64,000 bases of DNA from Comamonas suwonensis (lineage in GTDB: Bacteria > Pseudomonadota > Gammaproteobacteria > Burkholderiales > Burkholderiaceae_C): NCBI RefSeq assembly GCF_012844455.2, contig NZ_JABBCQ020000003.1, positions 186,001 to 250,000 of the forward strand, in the 5' to 3' direction. A program made the translations under genes and the position numbers. The notes under the pieces were generated by a model. That model was not told where the DNA came from. It did no database searches and saw nothing but the letters and a program-made list of their open reading frames with translations. Shown piece after piece: positions 1-9,439 of this stretch (its first letter is position 1; every line of letters starts with the position of its first letter).

Positions 1-1
1 C

Positions 2-1345
2 CTGGGCTTGCTGATTGCCGTGCTGGTACAGGGCTATTCGCGCTGGTGGTTTGATACGCCCGATCTGGCCTGGATGCTGGTGGGAGCGATTGCGCTGCTC
101 AGCACGGCACTCTACATTGAGCACCACCGCGCCAACCCCATGGTTCATACGCGCTGGTTTATGCAGTGGCCTACCGTGCGTTTTGTGGTGGGCGCCATCT
201 TGCTGCGTTTTTTAACGGCCGAGCAAAGCTACGGTGTGGTGGGCTTGATGCGCACGCTGGGCATGACCACCGACCAGATGCAGCCGCTGTTTGGCGTCAT
301 CTTGCTGGGCACCATCATCGGGATTGGCTTGTCTGCGGCCACCTTTGGCATTCCTCGTTTGGGCAAGCAGATTCTGGCTGCTCTGGTGCTGCTGGCGCTG
401 GCCGCTTTTCTGGACTTGCACCACAGCAGCCTGGACCGGCCAGCAGACTTTTTCTTCAGCCAGTTTGTGCTGGCCGTCGGCACAGGTATCTTCATGGGGC
501 CGCTGATGATGACGGGGCTGGCACTCGGCCTCAAATACGGTGCCAACCACATGCTCACCGTGGTGCTGACTTTTTCCATGACGCAGGCCATGGGTGGCCT
601 GATCGGCTCGGCCTTGCTGAGCACCTATCAGGCGCACCGGCAGCAGGTTTACTCCGTCGCTCTGGTCGATCAGCTAAAGGCCTCCGACCCGGTGGTGGCC
701 GAGCGGCTCAAGTTGCAGGGGCAGGTCTATGGCCGCGTTACCCCAGACACCGCCATGCGCGCCAGTCAAGGCACTCTTCAGCTGTCGCAAGTCGTGCGGC
801 GCGAGGCCAATGTGCATGCCTATAACGATGTGTTTGCACTGACTGCCTGCATTGCCATGAGCTATTTGCTTTGGCTGCTGTGGGGTGTCTTGAATGTGCG
901 GCGCGCCATGGCCCGGCTGCGCGCGATGACGCGGCTCAGCGGCAATCAAGTGGTGGCTGCAGCAGGTACGGATGGCGTACCCCAGCGTGCGCCATCGGTT
1001 GACAGTAGTGTTGTCACGGTTGCAGAGAGATCAACTGATCCATCCCACGCAGGCCGCGTGACCGTCGTCGTGCAGCCCACAGAAACCGATGCTAGTGGCG
1101 ATGTGGAGGAGGGCCAGCAAACGCCTTGCGCCAGCCCCGTGCAAACGATCGTGATTGAAGGCGAGCAGGCACAGGAGCTGTCTGCCGCAGCCCAAGCGGC
1201 AGAGGCGGGTGAACAGGCCGTTCTGGCCAGCCGCGACCCGCTGCAAGACAACCCGCAGGCCCTTGCGCTTGAAGAAGCGCTGGAGCGAAAGATCGTTTCG
1301 CAGGCTCCGGCCAATGAACTCAAACCCATAACACCAAGAGATTGA
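2..1345 (+). CDS. DHA2-type MFS drug efflux pump (5' truncated by window edge)
   Basis: C-terminal part of an inner-membrane major facilitator pump of the 14-helix DHA2 (EmrB-like) class. The reading frame is open to the first base, so the true start lies upstream. Several hydrophobic segments are visible, the last ending near base 890. They are followed by about 140 hydrophilic residues rich in Ala, Glu, Gln and Pro, longer than the short tail usual for EmrB. The gene is followed immediately by an EmrA/HlyD-type adaptor and an outer-membrane factor, so the three probably form one tripartite exporter driven by the proton gradient. The substrate cannot be read from the sequence. Family call is firm from hydrophobic pattern and context. 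Confidence 0.85.
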   Translation: MGLLIAVLVQGYSRWWFDTPDLAWMLVGAIALLSTALYIEHHRANPMVHTRWFMQWPTVRFVVGAILLRFLTAEQSYGVVGLMRTLGMTTDQMQPLFGVILLGTIIGIGLSAATFGIPRLGKQILAALVLLALAAFLDLHHSSLDRPADFFFSQFVLAVGTGIFMGPLMMTGLALGLKYGANHMLTVVLTFSMTQAMGGLIGSALLSTYQAHRQQVYSVALVDQLKASDPVVAERLKLQGQVYGRVTPDTAMRASQGTLQLSQVVRREANVHAYNDVFALTACIAMSYLLWLLWGVLNVRRAMARLRAMTRLSGNQVVAAAGTDGVPQRAPSVDSSVVTVAERSTDPSHAGRVTVVVQPTETDASGDVEEGQQTPCASPVQTIVIEGEQAQELSAAAQAAEAGEQAVLASRDPLQDNPQALALEEALERKIVSQAPANELKPITPRD

Positions 1346-1347
1346 GC

Positions 1348-2589
1348 ATGAGCGACAGTCAAAAAACCACCCCTTCCGCCCAAGCGTCCGGAGCATCGCC
1401 TGCACCGGCTCCGGCCGCAACTCCGGCTGCGGCTTTGCCCCCCACGCTCAAGAAGATCAGCCCCTCGTTGCGCAGCGTGCTCATCATGGCCGTGGTGGCG
1501 CTGGCCGGCATCTTGCTGGTGTTGCGCGCCTGGAATCTTTTCCCCTTCAACAGCGCGGTGGTGACGACGGACAACGCCTATGTGCGCGGCGCTGTCACCG
1601 TGCTGGCGCCACAGGTCAACGGCTATGTGACCGAGGTGCTGGTCAAAGACTACGAGCAGGTCAAAGCGGGTCAGCCGCTGGTGCGTATTGACAGCCGAAG
1701 CTATGAAGCGGCCGTGGCGCAAGCCCAGGCCCAGTTGGCCAATGCACAGGCGCAGCTCAGCAATTCCGAACAGGCGCAGGCCCAGAACCGTGCCACGCTG
1801 GGTGCCAGTCGCGCGGGTCTGGCGGCGGTGCAGGCTGAGGCCGAACGCTCGCAGGCTGAACTCCAACGTGTGCAGGAGCTGGCCGAGCGCGGCTCGGTTT
1901 CATTGAATGAGCGCGACAAGGTGCGTGCCACCTCGCGCATGGCCAGTACCAATGTGGCCAAGGCGCAGGCCGATATCGAAATCAATCAAGAAAAAATCAA
2001 GGCCACCACCGTGGGCCGCGACTCGCTCAAGGCCCAGGTGCAAATGGCAGAGGCCCAGCTGCGTCAGGCACAGATCAATCTGGACAACACCGTGGTACAC
2101 GCTCCCAGCAACGGGCAGGTCAGCGAAGTGTCCGTGCGCATGGGCCAGTACGTGGCGGCGGGCACTCAGCTCATGTATGTGGTGCCACCCTCCTTCTGGG
2201 TGGTGGCCAATTTCAAGGAAACGCAGACCGCCCATGTGCAGATAGGTCAGGCCGTGCGCTTCGGCGTGGATGCGCTGGGCGGCGTGCACCTGAATGGCCA
2301 TGTACAGGAAATCGCTCCGGCCACGGGCTCTGAGTTCAGCGTTCTCAAGGCCGACAACGCCACGGGCAATTTCACCAAGGTGGTGCAACGCCTGCCCATC
2401 AAGATATCTATTGATGATGGCCAGGGCGACGCCGCGCGCCTGCGCCCCGGTATGTCGGTGATCGTGCGCCTCGATACGGCACAAAATATGGCGCAAAAAG
2501 TAGAGCGGTCTGCGCTTTACCAGAAGGGGGTTAAGGCCGATTTGAGTCAAAAATCTGCAATGCTCGCTGCCAAGCAGGTCAAGCCATGA
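1348..2589 (+). CDS. HlyD/EmrA-family membrane fusion (adaptor) protein
   Basis: Periplasmic adaptor linking the upstream MFS pump to the outer-membrane factor. A Pro/Ala-rich cytoplasmic N-terminus precedes one membrane anchor (about residues 42-64). Then comes the typical EmrA start of the periplasmic part (TTDNAYVRGAVTVLAPQV), a biotinyl/lipoyl-like half motif, a long Ala/Gln-rich coiled coil (about residues 110-240), and a beta-barrel region containing VPPSFWVVANFKETQ. I chose the ATG at 1348; an in-frame TTG lies two codons upstream and overlaps the stop of the pump gene. The 3' end overlaps the next start codon by 4 bases (ATGA), a sign of translational coupling. Confidence 0.9.
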   Translation: MSDSQKTTPSAQASGASPAPAPAATPAAALPPTLKKISPSLRSVLIMAVVALAGILLVLRAWNLFPFNSAVVTTDNAYVRGAVTVLAPQVNGYVTEVLVKDYEQVKAGQPLVRIDSRSYEAAVAQAQAQLANAQAQLSNSEQAQAQNRATLGASRAGLAAVQAEAERSQAELQRVQELAERGSVSLNERDKVRATSRMASTNVAKAQADIEINQEKIKATTVGRDSLKAQVQMAEAQLRQAQINLDNTVVHAPSNGQVSEVSVRMGQYVAAGTQLMYVVPPSFWVVANFKETQTAHVQIGQAVRFGVDALGGVHLNGHVQEIAPATGSEFSVLKADNATGNFTKVVQRLPIKISIDDGQGDAARLRPGMSVIVRLDTAQNMAQKVERSALYQKGVKADLSQKSAMLAAKQVKP

Positions 2590-4046
2590 AACGCTCTATC
2601 AATATCCTGATGCGGCGTGCCGTGCCCATGGCAGCAGCGCTGCTGCTGACCGCTTGCAGCGTACCCCGTCTGACCCAGGCACCCACCAGTGCCCAGCCCG
2701 CCGTGCCTGAAAGCTGGAGCCAGTCCGGCAACAAGGCTGCGGCCGTGCAAGCCCAGTGGTGGCAAGCCTTTGCGGATGCGCAATTGAGCCGCTGGATCGC
2801 GCTGGCGCTGGAGCGCAATAACGACGTACTCATCGCCATGGCACGTGTCGATGAGGCCCGTGCCAATGTCGATGTGGCAGGCGCAGGCGCCATGCCTCAG
2901 CTCGCCGTCAGCGCGCCAGGCTCCGCCAACCGCAGCCTGAGCGCCAGAACTGGCCAGATGGTGCATGTGCGCTCAGCCCAGCCTGTGCTGCAAGCCAGTT
3001 GGGAGCTGGATTTGTGGAACCGTCTGGGCAGCCTGAGCAAAGCGGCTGATCTGCGCCTGCAAGCTAGTCAGGCCGATCGCGATGCTGTGCAGCTCATGGT
3101 GGCCGCCACCACGGCCCAGGCCTATATCGGCCTGCGATCGCTGCAGGCACAAATCGCTGTTGCTCAGTCCACCGTGCATTCGCGTGAAGAGGCCGTGCGC
3201 CTGCTTACCGATCAGGTGCGTGTGGGCTATATCTCGCAGTTGCAGCAAAGTCAGGCGCTGGCGGAGCTGGAAAGCGTCAAGCAATCGCTGGAGCAGCTCA
3301 CTCTGGCGTTGCAGCGCCAGCGCATTGCGCTGATGCAACTGGTGGGTGGCTCTGGTGATGCGCAGGCGCAAGAGCTGGCACAGGCGACGATGGCTGATGG
3401 TGCCGCTTTCAGCTCCATGGCCCTGCCTGTGATGCCAGCACCGGGCTTGCCTTCCAGCCTGCTGGAGCGCCGCCCCGACATCGCCCGTGCCCAGCTGCAA
3501 CTGGCCGCCAGCGACAGCAACCTGGCCGCCCAGCGTGCCGCCTTCTTGCCGCAAGTGAGTTTGAGCGCCAACCTGGGCAGCCTGTTCATCAACGCGCTGG
3601 ATTACAACCCGGCGCGGATCTGGTCACTGGGCGGCAGCATCCTCGCGCCACTTTTTAGCGGTGGGCGTTTGCAAGGCCAGTTCGATGCCGCCAGCGCCCA
3701 GCGCGATCAGGCGGCCTACGCATATCGCGGCGTGGTCATCAAAGCCTTTGGCGATGTGGAGACCGCGCTGGTCAGCACCGAGCATCTGCAAACCCAGTGG
3801 CAGCGAGCCAAAGAGCGTGAAAAAGTGCTGAGCCAGACGCTGGGCTTTGCCAAAGATCGCTATGACGCAGGTTACGCCAGCTATCTGGACCAGCTGGATG
3901 CACAGCGCAATCTGTTCGGCGTGCAACAAGAAGTGGTGCGCCTGCGCCAGTCACAGCTGGAAAATGCGGTGGTGCTGTATCAGGCGCTGGGCGGCGGCTG
4001 GCAGAGCGCAGCGCAGTCGCCAGAGACTCAGGCCGCCTTGAAATAA
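2586..4046 (+). CDS. NodT-family outer-membrane efflux lipoprotein
   Basis: TolC-like outer-membrane channel of the RND/MFS efflux factor family, 486 residues. The N-terminus is a lipoprotein signal with lipobox LLTAC (Cys24). Two repeated outer-membrane-efflux domains follow, with family motifs such as PVLQASWELDLWNRLG and LLERRPDIARAQLQLAA. It is the last gene of the efflux operon and starts inside the stop codon of the adaptor gene. The 3' end overlaps the convergent L7/L12-like gene by 19 bases. The assignment to the efflux complex comes from the family and the operon; the exported compounds are unknown. Confidence 0.92.
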   Translation: MKRSINILMRRAVPMAAALLLTACSVPRLTQAPTSAQPAVPESWSQSGNKAAAVQAQWWQAFADAQLSRWIALALERNNDVLIAMARVDEARANVDVAGAGAMPQLAVSAPGSANRSLSARTGQMVHVRSAQPVLQASWELDLWNRLGSLSKAADLRLQASQADRDAVQLMVAATTAQAYIGLRSLQAQIAVAQSTVHSREEAVRLLTDQVRVGYISQLQQSQALAELESVKQSLEQLTLALQRQRIALMQLVGGSGDAQAQELAQATMADGAAFSSMALPVMPAPGLPSSLLERRPDIARAQLQLAASDSNLAAQRAAFLPQVSLSANLGSLFINALDYNPARIWSLGGSILAPLFSGGRLQGQFDAASAQRDQAAYAYRGVVIKAFGDVETALVSTEHLQTQWQRAKEREKVLSQTLGFAKDRYDAGYASYLDQLDAQRNLFGVQQEVVRLRQSQLENAVVLYQALGGGWQSAAQSPETQAALK

Positions 4047-4501
4047 AACCACGCACCCCAGGCCAGCGCCACCAGTATCAGCGCGAGCCAGAGGATGCCG
4101 GGGCTGCTCTTGACCTCACCCGGTGCGCTTGATGCGGCATTGGGCTGGGTGGGTTGATTCAGGGCTGCTTGCAGGTTTAAGGGTTCGCTCTGCATGGCTG
4201 CGTCTATGCGCTCCTTGGCTTCGGCCAGTCCAAGCCCTGTGGCTTCTTTGAGCAGCTTGACGGCTTCCAGCTTGTTGCCGCTGGCCATGGCGGCGTGAAT
4301 GCGCAGCTCGGCGCTGGCGGGTATGGCACTGTTCAATGCCAGCGGTGAATCTGCTGCATCGGCACCAGTATCGGCAGATTCAAGCAGCTGTTTTGCCTCG
4401 GCCAGCCCCAGACCGTTTTGCTCACGCAGCATCTTGATGGCCAGCACCTTGCTGCCACTGTTCCAGATGGAGAGGATTTCGGCGGAAACCGGTGTGCTCA
4501 T
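4028..4501 (-). CDS. Membrane protein with two ribosomal L7/L12 C-terminal-like repeats
   Basis: Protein of 157 residues with two copies of a helix motif seen in the C-terminal domain of ribosomal protein L7/L12 (residues ~18-42, VLAIKMLREQNGLGLAEAKQ, and ~75-98, LEAVKLLKEATGLGLAEAKE). A Pro/Ser-rich linker and one C-terminal membrane helix (last ~20 residues) follow. There is no N-terminal signal, so the repeats are probably cytoplasmic and tail-anchored. It is not the ribosomal stalk protein: it lacks the N-terminal dimerisation domain and has a membrane anchor. Single gene, convergent with the efflux operon. Function unknown; the repeats suggest a protein-protein contact surface. Confidence 0.8.
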   Translation of the reverse strand: MSTPVSAEILSIWNSGSKVLAIKMLREQNGLGLAEAKQLLESADTGADAADSPLALNSAIPASAELRIHAAMASGNKLEAVKLLKEATGLGLAEAKERIDAAMQSEPLNLQAALNQPTQPNAASSAPGEVKSSPGILWLALILVALAWGAWFYFKAA

Positions 4502-4603
4502 GCGCGCTTTCCTTTCAAGCCGGGCCGGCCGGCGGTTGATATGCCAAGGCTTGCAGCTTAACGTCTGTCTGATTCCTGCCTGTCATTGCCAATGCTTAGG
4601 AAT

Positions 4604-5380
4604 TCATAGCGTCATGCGCAGGTAATCACTGGACTTGAGCCTGATTTTATCGAAAGTGGAAGCCGCGACCGGTACCGATACGGGTCGATCCAGGCTGGCC
4701 GTCCAGGCGCTGTAGGTGCGCAAAGCCAGGGTGTGCAAGGCGGCGATATGCAGCGGCAACTGGGCCAGAATCTGGGCTTTGCTTTGCACCGCTGGGCCTT
4801 GGGCCTGGAGCAACTCGTCATGACCGTCGCTGCACCATTGGCGCACGCTGGCTTCGGTTACCTCCAGGTGGCCTTGAAACGCCCAGTGGCGACCATGGAC
4901 AAAGCCTTTGTTTAGGCAATGCTGTCCGTACATGGTGCGCGTGGCGGCCTGGGGAATCTCGAAGGTGTCGTAATGCCAGTTGAACAGGGTGGCTTGCGCG
5001 GGTAAATCCATTAACTGCTGGGCGCATGGTGTGATGTGGACCTGACTCCAGCCGATATTGGGGCAGGGGTTGCGCCAGACGCGCGCCCCCATGGCGCGGG
5101 CCAGCATCTGGGCTCCAAAGCAGTGACCGAGCACGGGAATATCGTGCTGAAGCGCGCTTTGCAGCAGGCAGCGTTCATCGTCGATCCAGCGCAGCTGTTC
5201 GTTGGCGCAGTGGTTGCTGCCCAGCACGATGATGCCGCGATAGTCGCGTGCATCGGCTGGCGCCGAGCCTTGGGCGCAGGGGTCCAGCAACACATGGGCA
5301 ATGTCTTGCTGGCGCAGATGGTCTAGCAGGATGCCGGGGCCTTGCGATGCTTCATGCTGGAGGATGGCGACAGGCTTCAT
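4604..5380 (-). CDS. Class I glutamine amidotransferase-like protein
   Basis: Stand-alone class I glutamine amidotransferase fold, about 258 residues. The nucleophile elbow VLGHCFGAQML carries the catalytic Cys, and a later WAFQGHLEVTE segment supplies the His/Glu pair. Such proteins (COG0518 type) are often labelled GMP synthase-like, but the synthetase half is absent and the gene is isolated, so the acceptor of the ammonia is unknown. It could instead be a gamma-glutamyl hydrolase of the PuuD type. I take the ATG at 5380 (MKPVAILQHE), where homologous proteins begin; an upstream TTG at 5404 is in frame but would add eight residues without support. Confidence 0.85.
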   Translation of the reverse strand: MKPVAILQHEASQGPGILLDHLRQQDIAHVLLDPCAQGSAPADARDYRGIIVLGSNHCANEQLRWIDDERCLLQSALQHDIPVLGHCFGAQMLARAMGARVWRNPCPNIGWSQVHITPCAQQLMDLPAQATLFNWHYDTFEIPQAATRTMYGQHCLNKGFVHGRHWAFQGHLEVTEASVRQWCSDGHDELLQAQGPAVQSKAQILAQLPLHIAALHTLALRTYSAWTASLDRPVSVPVAASTFDKIRLKSSDYLRMTL

Positions 5381-5602
5381 ACGAAAGCGGGCTTGAAGAC
5401 TCAAGCCGGTGGTTGCGAAGCCTTGAATCTAGATATTCGGGTCTCAAGCTCTTGTATGGTTTGCGCTGTCTGCTATCAAGATTGCATCAAGAGCAAGGGC
5501 GCTGAGCCCTGAATTACAGAGGCTTTTCAATTTCTCCAGCCATGCCATACTGACCCGAAGCCGCGCGCCGGAACGCGGCCTCTATCACTGCAAAGCACCG
5601 CT

Positions 5603-7516
5603 ATGTCACACAACAATCATGGGCTTCAGGGGGATGGAATCAAGGGGCAGAGCAGCAGCCAGTCGGCGTTGACACTGGCGGCTCTGGGGGTGGTTTTTGG
5701 CGATATCGGCACCAGCCCGCTTTACGCCTTCAAAGAGGCGTTTGTAGGCGGCCACGGGCTGGGGGTCTCGCCAGAGAATGTGCTGGCCGCGCTTTCGGCG
5801 CTGCTGTGGGCCTTGATCATCATCGTGGCCATCAAATATGTCTGGCTGGTGCTCAGCCATGACAACGATGGCGAAGGCGGCGTGCTGGCCCTGACCGCGC
5901 TGGCGCATCGGGTGATGGGGGATGAGTCCCGGCGCTCGCGCTTTGTCGTGGGAGCGGGCGTGTTTGCGGCGGCGCTGTTCTATGGCGATGCCATCATCAC
6001 CCCGGCCATCTCCGTGCTGTCGGCCGTAGAGGGCATGAGCATTGCCACGCCAGAGTTTGAGCACTTCATCGTGCCCATCACCATCGGTATTTTGATCGGC
6101 CTGTTTTCCATTCAGATGAAGGGCACCAGCGTAGTGGGCAAGCTGTTTGGGCCGGTCACCGTCGTCTGGTTTGTCTGTATTGCCTGGGTGGGTGTGGCCA
6201 GTATTTTGCAAACGCCGATGGTGCTGCAGGCCGTCAACCCGGTGCATGCGCTGCGCTTTGCAGTGCAGCACACGGACAAGGCTTTCTTCCTGCTCTCCGC
6301 CGTATTTCTGGCCATGACCGGGGCCGAGGCGCTGTATGCCGATATGGGCCACTTCGGCAGCCGCGCCGTGCGGCTGGGCTGGTACGGGCTGGTGTTTCCC
6401 AGCCTGATTCTGAATTACTTCGGTCAGGGTGCGCTGATACTGCGTGATGCGGCGGCGGCCAGCAATCCCTTCTTTTTGCTGGCTTCGCCCTCGTGGCTGC
6501 TGGTCTTTGTGGTGCTGGCCACGGCGGCTACGGTGATTGCCTCGCAGGCCACTATCTCGGGCGCGTACTCCATGACGCTGCAGGCCAGCCGCCTCGGTTA
6601 TCTGCCGCGCGTGCGTGTGCTGCACACCTCGGACCAGGAGCAGGGCCAGATCTACATTCCCAGTGTGAACTGGCTAATGCTGCTGGCGGTGATTGCGCTG
6701 GTGCTGGCCTTCAAATCCTCGGGTGCGCTGGCGGCGGCCTATGGCATTGCGGTATCGGGCACCATGCTCATAACCACCATGCTGGTGGGCTTTGTGGTGT
6801 ATCTGGGAAGGCGCCCTTTCAGGCGGGTGACGCTGGCTGCGCTGGCCTGCTTTGCACTGCTGGAGATTGGATTTTTTGCCTCCAACCTGACCAAGCTGGA
6901 GCAGGGCGGCTGGCTGCCGCTGACGCTGGGTGCACTGATCTTTATTGCGCTGACGACCTGGCGCGACGGCACGCAGCGAGTGGCCGAGCATCGGCGGCGT
7001 CTTGATATACCCATGGCCGATTTTCTGAGCACGCCCATGAAAGGCGTGCCCGTGGTGTCTGGCACGGCTGTGTACCTGACTTCAGACCCCAAGCTGGTGC
7101 CTAACGCACTGTTCCACAACCTCAAACACTTCAAGGTCATGCATGAGCAAACGGTGTTTTTGCACGTGGTCAACGAGAACACGCCGTATGTGCACACCGC
7201 GCAGCGCCTGCAGCTCAAGCGCTTGTGCAGTGGCGTGTGGACGCTGGACATGCATTTTGGCTTTCGCGAGCAGCCCGACATTCCCAGCGCTCTGAAGCTG
7301 ATCACACCGGATGCGGAAGGCGAAACCCCCAACCTCAACCCCATGACCACCAGCTTCTTTGTGGCCCGAGTGCAGGTGATGAACGGGCCTGGCGGTCTGC
7401 CCAGTTGGCGCTGTGCCTTGTTTGGCTGGATGACGCGGCAGTCCGCCAGTGCGACCACGTATTTCAAGCTGCCTGCGAACCAGGTGGTGGAGCTGGGTAC
7501 GCAGGTTGTGCTTTAA
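5603..7516 (+). CDS. kup: Low-affinity potassium transporter Kup
   Basis: K+/H+ symporter of the KUP/HAK/KT family, 637 residues, the usual length. The N-terminal signature GVVFGDIGTSPLYAFKEAF is clear. About twelve hydrophobic segments fill the first 430 residues, followed by a soluble C-terminal domain of about 180 residues. The conserved AGALYGDAIITP-type segment is present as FYGDAIITPAISVLSAVEG. It stands alone, with the preceding gene on the opposite strand. No strong Shine-Dalgarno sequence precedes the ATG. The role in potassium uptake under low-K+ or acid conditions is inferred from the family. Confidence 0.95.
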   Translation: MSHNNHGLQGDGIKGQSSSQSALTLAALGVVFGDIGTSPLYAFKEAFVGGHGLGVSPENVLAALSALLWALIIIVAIKYVWLVLSHDNDGEGGVLALTALAHRVMGDESRRSRFVVGAGVFAAALFYGDAIITPAISVLSAVEGMSIATPEFEHFIVPITIGILIGLFSIQMKGTSVVGKLFGPVTVVWFVCIAWVGVASILQTPMVLQAVNPVHALRFAVQHTDKAFFLLSAVFLAMTGAEALYADMGHFGSRAVRLGWYGLVFPSLILNYFGQGALILRDAAAASNPFFLLASPSWLLVFVVLATAATVIASQATISGAYSMTLQASRLGYLPRVRVLHTSDQEQGQIYIPSVNWLMLLAVIALVLAFKSSGALAAAYGIAVSGTMLITTMLVGFVVYLGRRPFRRVTLAALACFALLEIGFFASNLTKLEQGGWLPLTLGALIFIALTTWRDGTQRVAEHRRRLDIPMADFLSTPMKGVPVVSGTAVYLTSDPKLVPNALFHNLKHFKVMHEQTVFLHVVNENTPYVHTAQRLQLKRLCSGVWTLDMHFGFREQPDIPSALKLITPDAEGETPNLNPMTTSFFVARVQVMNGPGGLPSWRCALFGWMTRQSASATTYFKLPANQVVELGTQVVL

Positions 7517-7529
7517 ATCAATCAATAAA

Positions 7530-7578
7530 TTTGCCTATAGCAGCGCAGGCCCAAGCAGATCAAGCGCTGGCTGCTATT
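7530..7578. repeat. Dispersed palindromic box
   Basis: TATAGCAGCGC ... CAAGCGCTGGCTGCTAT: imperfect inverted repeat of the family scattered through this window, here just after kup. Confidence 0.55.
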
Positions 7579-7589
7579 GTTTTCAGGGA

Positions 7590-7919
7590 TTATTCACCCA
7601 GTGCGTCCAGTGCGCGGGCCGAGTACACCATAGCCGCGCCGGCATTCAGCGCCACGGCGACGCCCAGCGCTTCGGCAATTTCTTCCTTGCTGGCACCGGC
7701 AGCCCTGGCGGCCTTGGCATGCACAGCAATGCAACCGTCGCAGCGCGTGGTCACGCCCACGGCAATGGCGATCAGCTCACGGGTCTTGGCGTCCAGGTGG
7801 CCGGTCTTCTTGCCAGCGCTAGAAAGCGCCTTGTAGCCCTCCATGGTGCCGGGGCTCAGTTCAGCAAATTCACCCAATCGGCCAGCCAGTTCCTTGCGGT
7901 ATTCGTTCCAGTCCAGCAT
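7590..7919 (-). CDS. Carboxymuconolactone decarboxylase/AhpD-family protein
   Basis: Small cytoplasmic protein of 109 residues with the AhpD-like core: helix, then TRCDGCIAVHAKAA with CxxC followed by a His, then GASKEEIAEAL. In AhpD relatives the two Cys and the His make a peroxidase or disulfide-reductase centre, whereas true carboxymuconolactone decarboxylases lack the CxxC. A thiol redox role is therefore more likely than aromatic degradation. Start chosen at the ATG at 7919 (MLDWNEYRKEL), preceded by AAGGAGCAAC, a good ribosome site. The longer upstream reading frame is spurious. Confidence 0.88.
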   Translation of the reverse strand: MLDWNEYRKELAGRLGEFAELSPGTMEGYKALSSAGKKTGHLDAKTRELIAIAVGVTTRCDGCIAVHAKAARAAGASKEEIAEALGVAVALNAGAAMVYSARALDALGE

Positions 7920-8105
7920 ATGTTGCTCCTTGTGAAGAAAGTGTTGATTGTGTGCCTTAGCTATAGGGCGTTCAAGCGCCATGCGGTGAGGGCTGAGCAG
8001 GCTTGAAAGCCATGCAGGCGCGAAACGCTCGCTCACATTTCCGTTTGTAACCCCGCTCAAGCGGCTTTCTCCTGCATGGATACTCAGTACAAAGGAGAAA
8101 AAGCC

Positions 8106-9233
8106 ATGAATTCCCGCAACACCCACGACTCTGCCTCTCAGAACCCTGAGGAAGAAGGCTGTCTTGGCTGGGGTGCAATCGACGCCGCATTGCAGGCGGT
8201 TTATGGCGACCAGCAGCCGGCGCATTACGGCACGGCCATCAAGTTCCGCCTGGGCGGGGCTGACCCGCTGGACGGCATCAGCGTCTATCGCAGTGAGCAA
8301 GGCGGGCCGCACTGGTATTACGTCACCTACGGCTTCAGCGATCTGTATGGCGATCTGGACGACAGCTATGACATCGCCCCCGAAAAGCCTAGCGGCTACG
8401 GTTTTGAGATGACCTTCAGGCTGGCGCGTGATGTGGACGAGCAAGAGCCCCCCGTCTGGCCTCTGAACTTTCTGCAAAACATGGCGCGTTATGTGTTTCG
8501 CACCGGCAATGTTTTTGCCCCCGGTCACTGGATGACGGCCAACGGTCCCATCAAGGCCGGTGCCGACACGCTGCTGACCGAGATGGGCTTTGTGCCAGAC
8601 CCCGAACTGGCCCCCGTCCACACCCCCTACGGCGACCTGATGTTTTTGCAACTGGTGGCGCTGACCAGCGACGAGCTGCGCGAAGTGCGCCGCTGGAATG
8701 TGCAGGGCGCCTTGCAGGCCATGCAGCCCTATATGCCGCTGTGGATTACCAACCTGGCTCGTCCCAGCCTGCACGAGCTGCCCGATGTGCAGGCCGCCAT
8801 TGATGCTGGCGCTGCCCGTGATGGCTCCAAGACCGGCGTGCTCTACAACGATGTGCTGGGCTTTACCCAGCGCAAGCGCCTGCTGCGTAGCCCTCAGACC
8901 GTGATCAAACTCGGCAGTCTGGGCGTGCGCGACCTCAAAGCCATGCTGCCCGCGCGCCTACCGCATGGCCGTCCCTTGATACTGGCGGGCGATGGCTCCA
9001 CGCTGGAGCTGGTGCCCGCAGGCGACAGCGAAGGTGGTCTGCTTGACTGGCATAGCGACCATGAACTCAAGCTCAGCCTGACCCCCGCGCAAATGCAGGC
9101 GTGGAAGCAAGTCGTCAAAGGCCGCGACGGCGAATACACCGTACCCGGGCTGGCTGGTCTGGTCTGGCAGGTCAAAACCAGCATGATCACCGACGATCAC
9201 GGCAAGGTCACTGGGGCTTACGTAGAGCAATAA
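8106..9233 (+). CDS. Suppressor-of-fused (SUFU) domain protein
   Basis: Cytoplasmic protein of 375 residues resembling bacterial Sufu-domain proteins. The N-terminal half has HWYYVTYGFSDLYGD, then YGFEMTFRL and PPVWPLNFLQNMARYV, typical of the PF05076 fold. The C-terminal ~120 residues form a less-characterised extension. An ATG at 8076 is in frame, but AAAGGAGAA just before the ATG at 8106 decides the start. In bacteria these domains occur in toxin-immunity proteins and as solitary genes; no toxin partner is visible here, so the role is unknown. Domain call is good, function open. Confidence 0.8.
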   Translation: MNSRNTHDSASQNPEEEGCLGWGAIDAALQAVYGDQQPAHYGTAIKFRLGGADPLDGISVYRSEQGGPHWYYVTYGFSDLYGDLDDSYDIAPEKPSGYGFEMTFRLARDVDEQEPPVWPLNFLQNMARYVFRTGNVFAPGHWMTANGPIKAGADTLLTEMGFVPDPELAPVHTPYGDLMFLQLVALTSDELREVRRWNVQGALQAMQPYMPLWITNLARPSLHELPDVQAAIDAGAARDGSKTGVLYNDVLGFTQRKRLLRSPQTVIKLGSLGVRDLKAMLPARLPHGRPLILAGDGSTLELVPAGDSEGGLLDWHSDHELKLSLTPAQMQAWKQVVKGRDGEYTVPGLAGLVWQVKTSMITDDHGKVTGAYVEQ

Positions 9234-9242
9234 ATCATCAGA

Positions 9243-9284
9243 TTTGATAGCTGCTTGCGCTTGATGAATAAGCGGTAGAGGCTT
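9243..9284. repeat. Dispersed palindromic box
   Basis: TTTGATAGCTGCTTGCGC then AATAAGCGGTAGAGGCTT: typical member of the dispersed family, directly after the Sufu gene. Confidence 0.65.
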
Positions 9285-9439
9285 GTTGGGTTTGAATGAG
9301 GGCAGTAGCAGGCCACGTGTAGCTAACGGGCCTTAATCCACGCAACTGTCCATCTGCCCCCGCGTTGCTGCTGATAATAGGCAGTCAGCAAGCCTGCCTC
9401 CCATGAGCATTGAGGCAGGGCTACGCTGCCGGAGAAACA

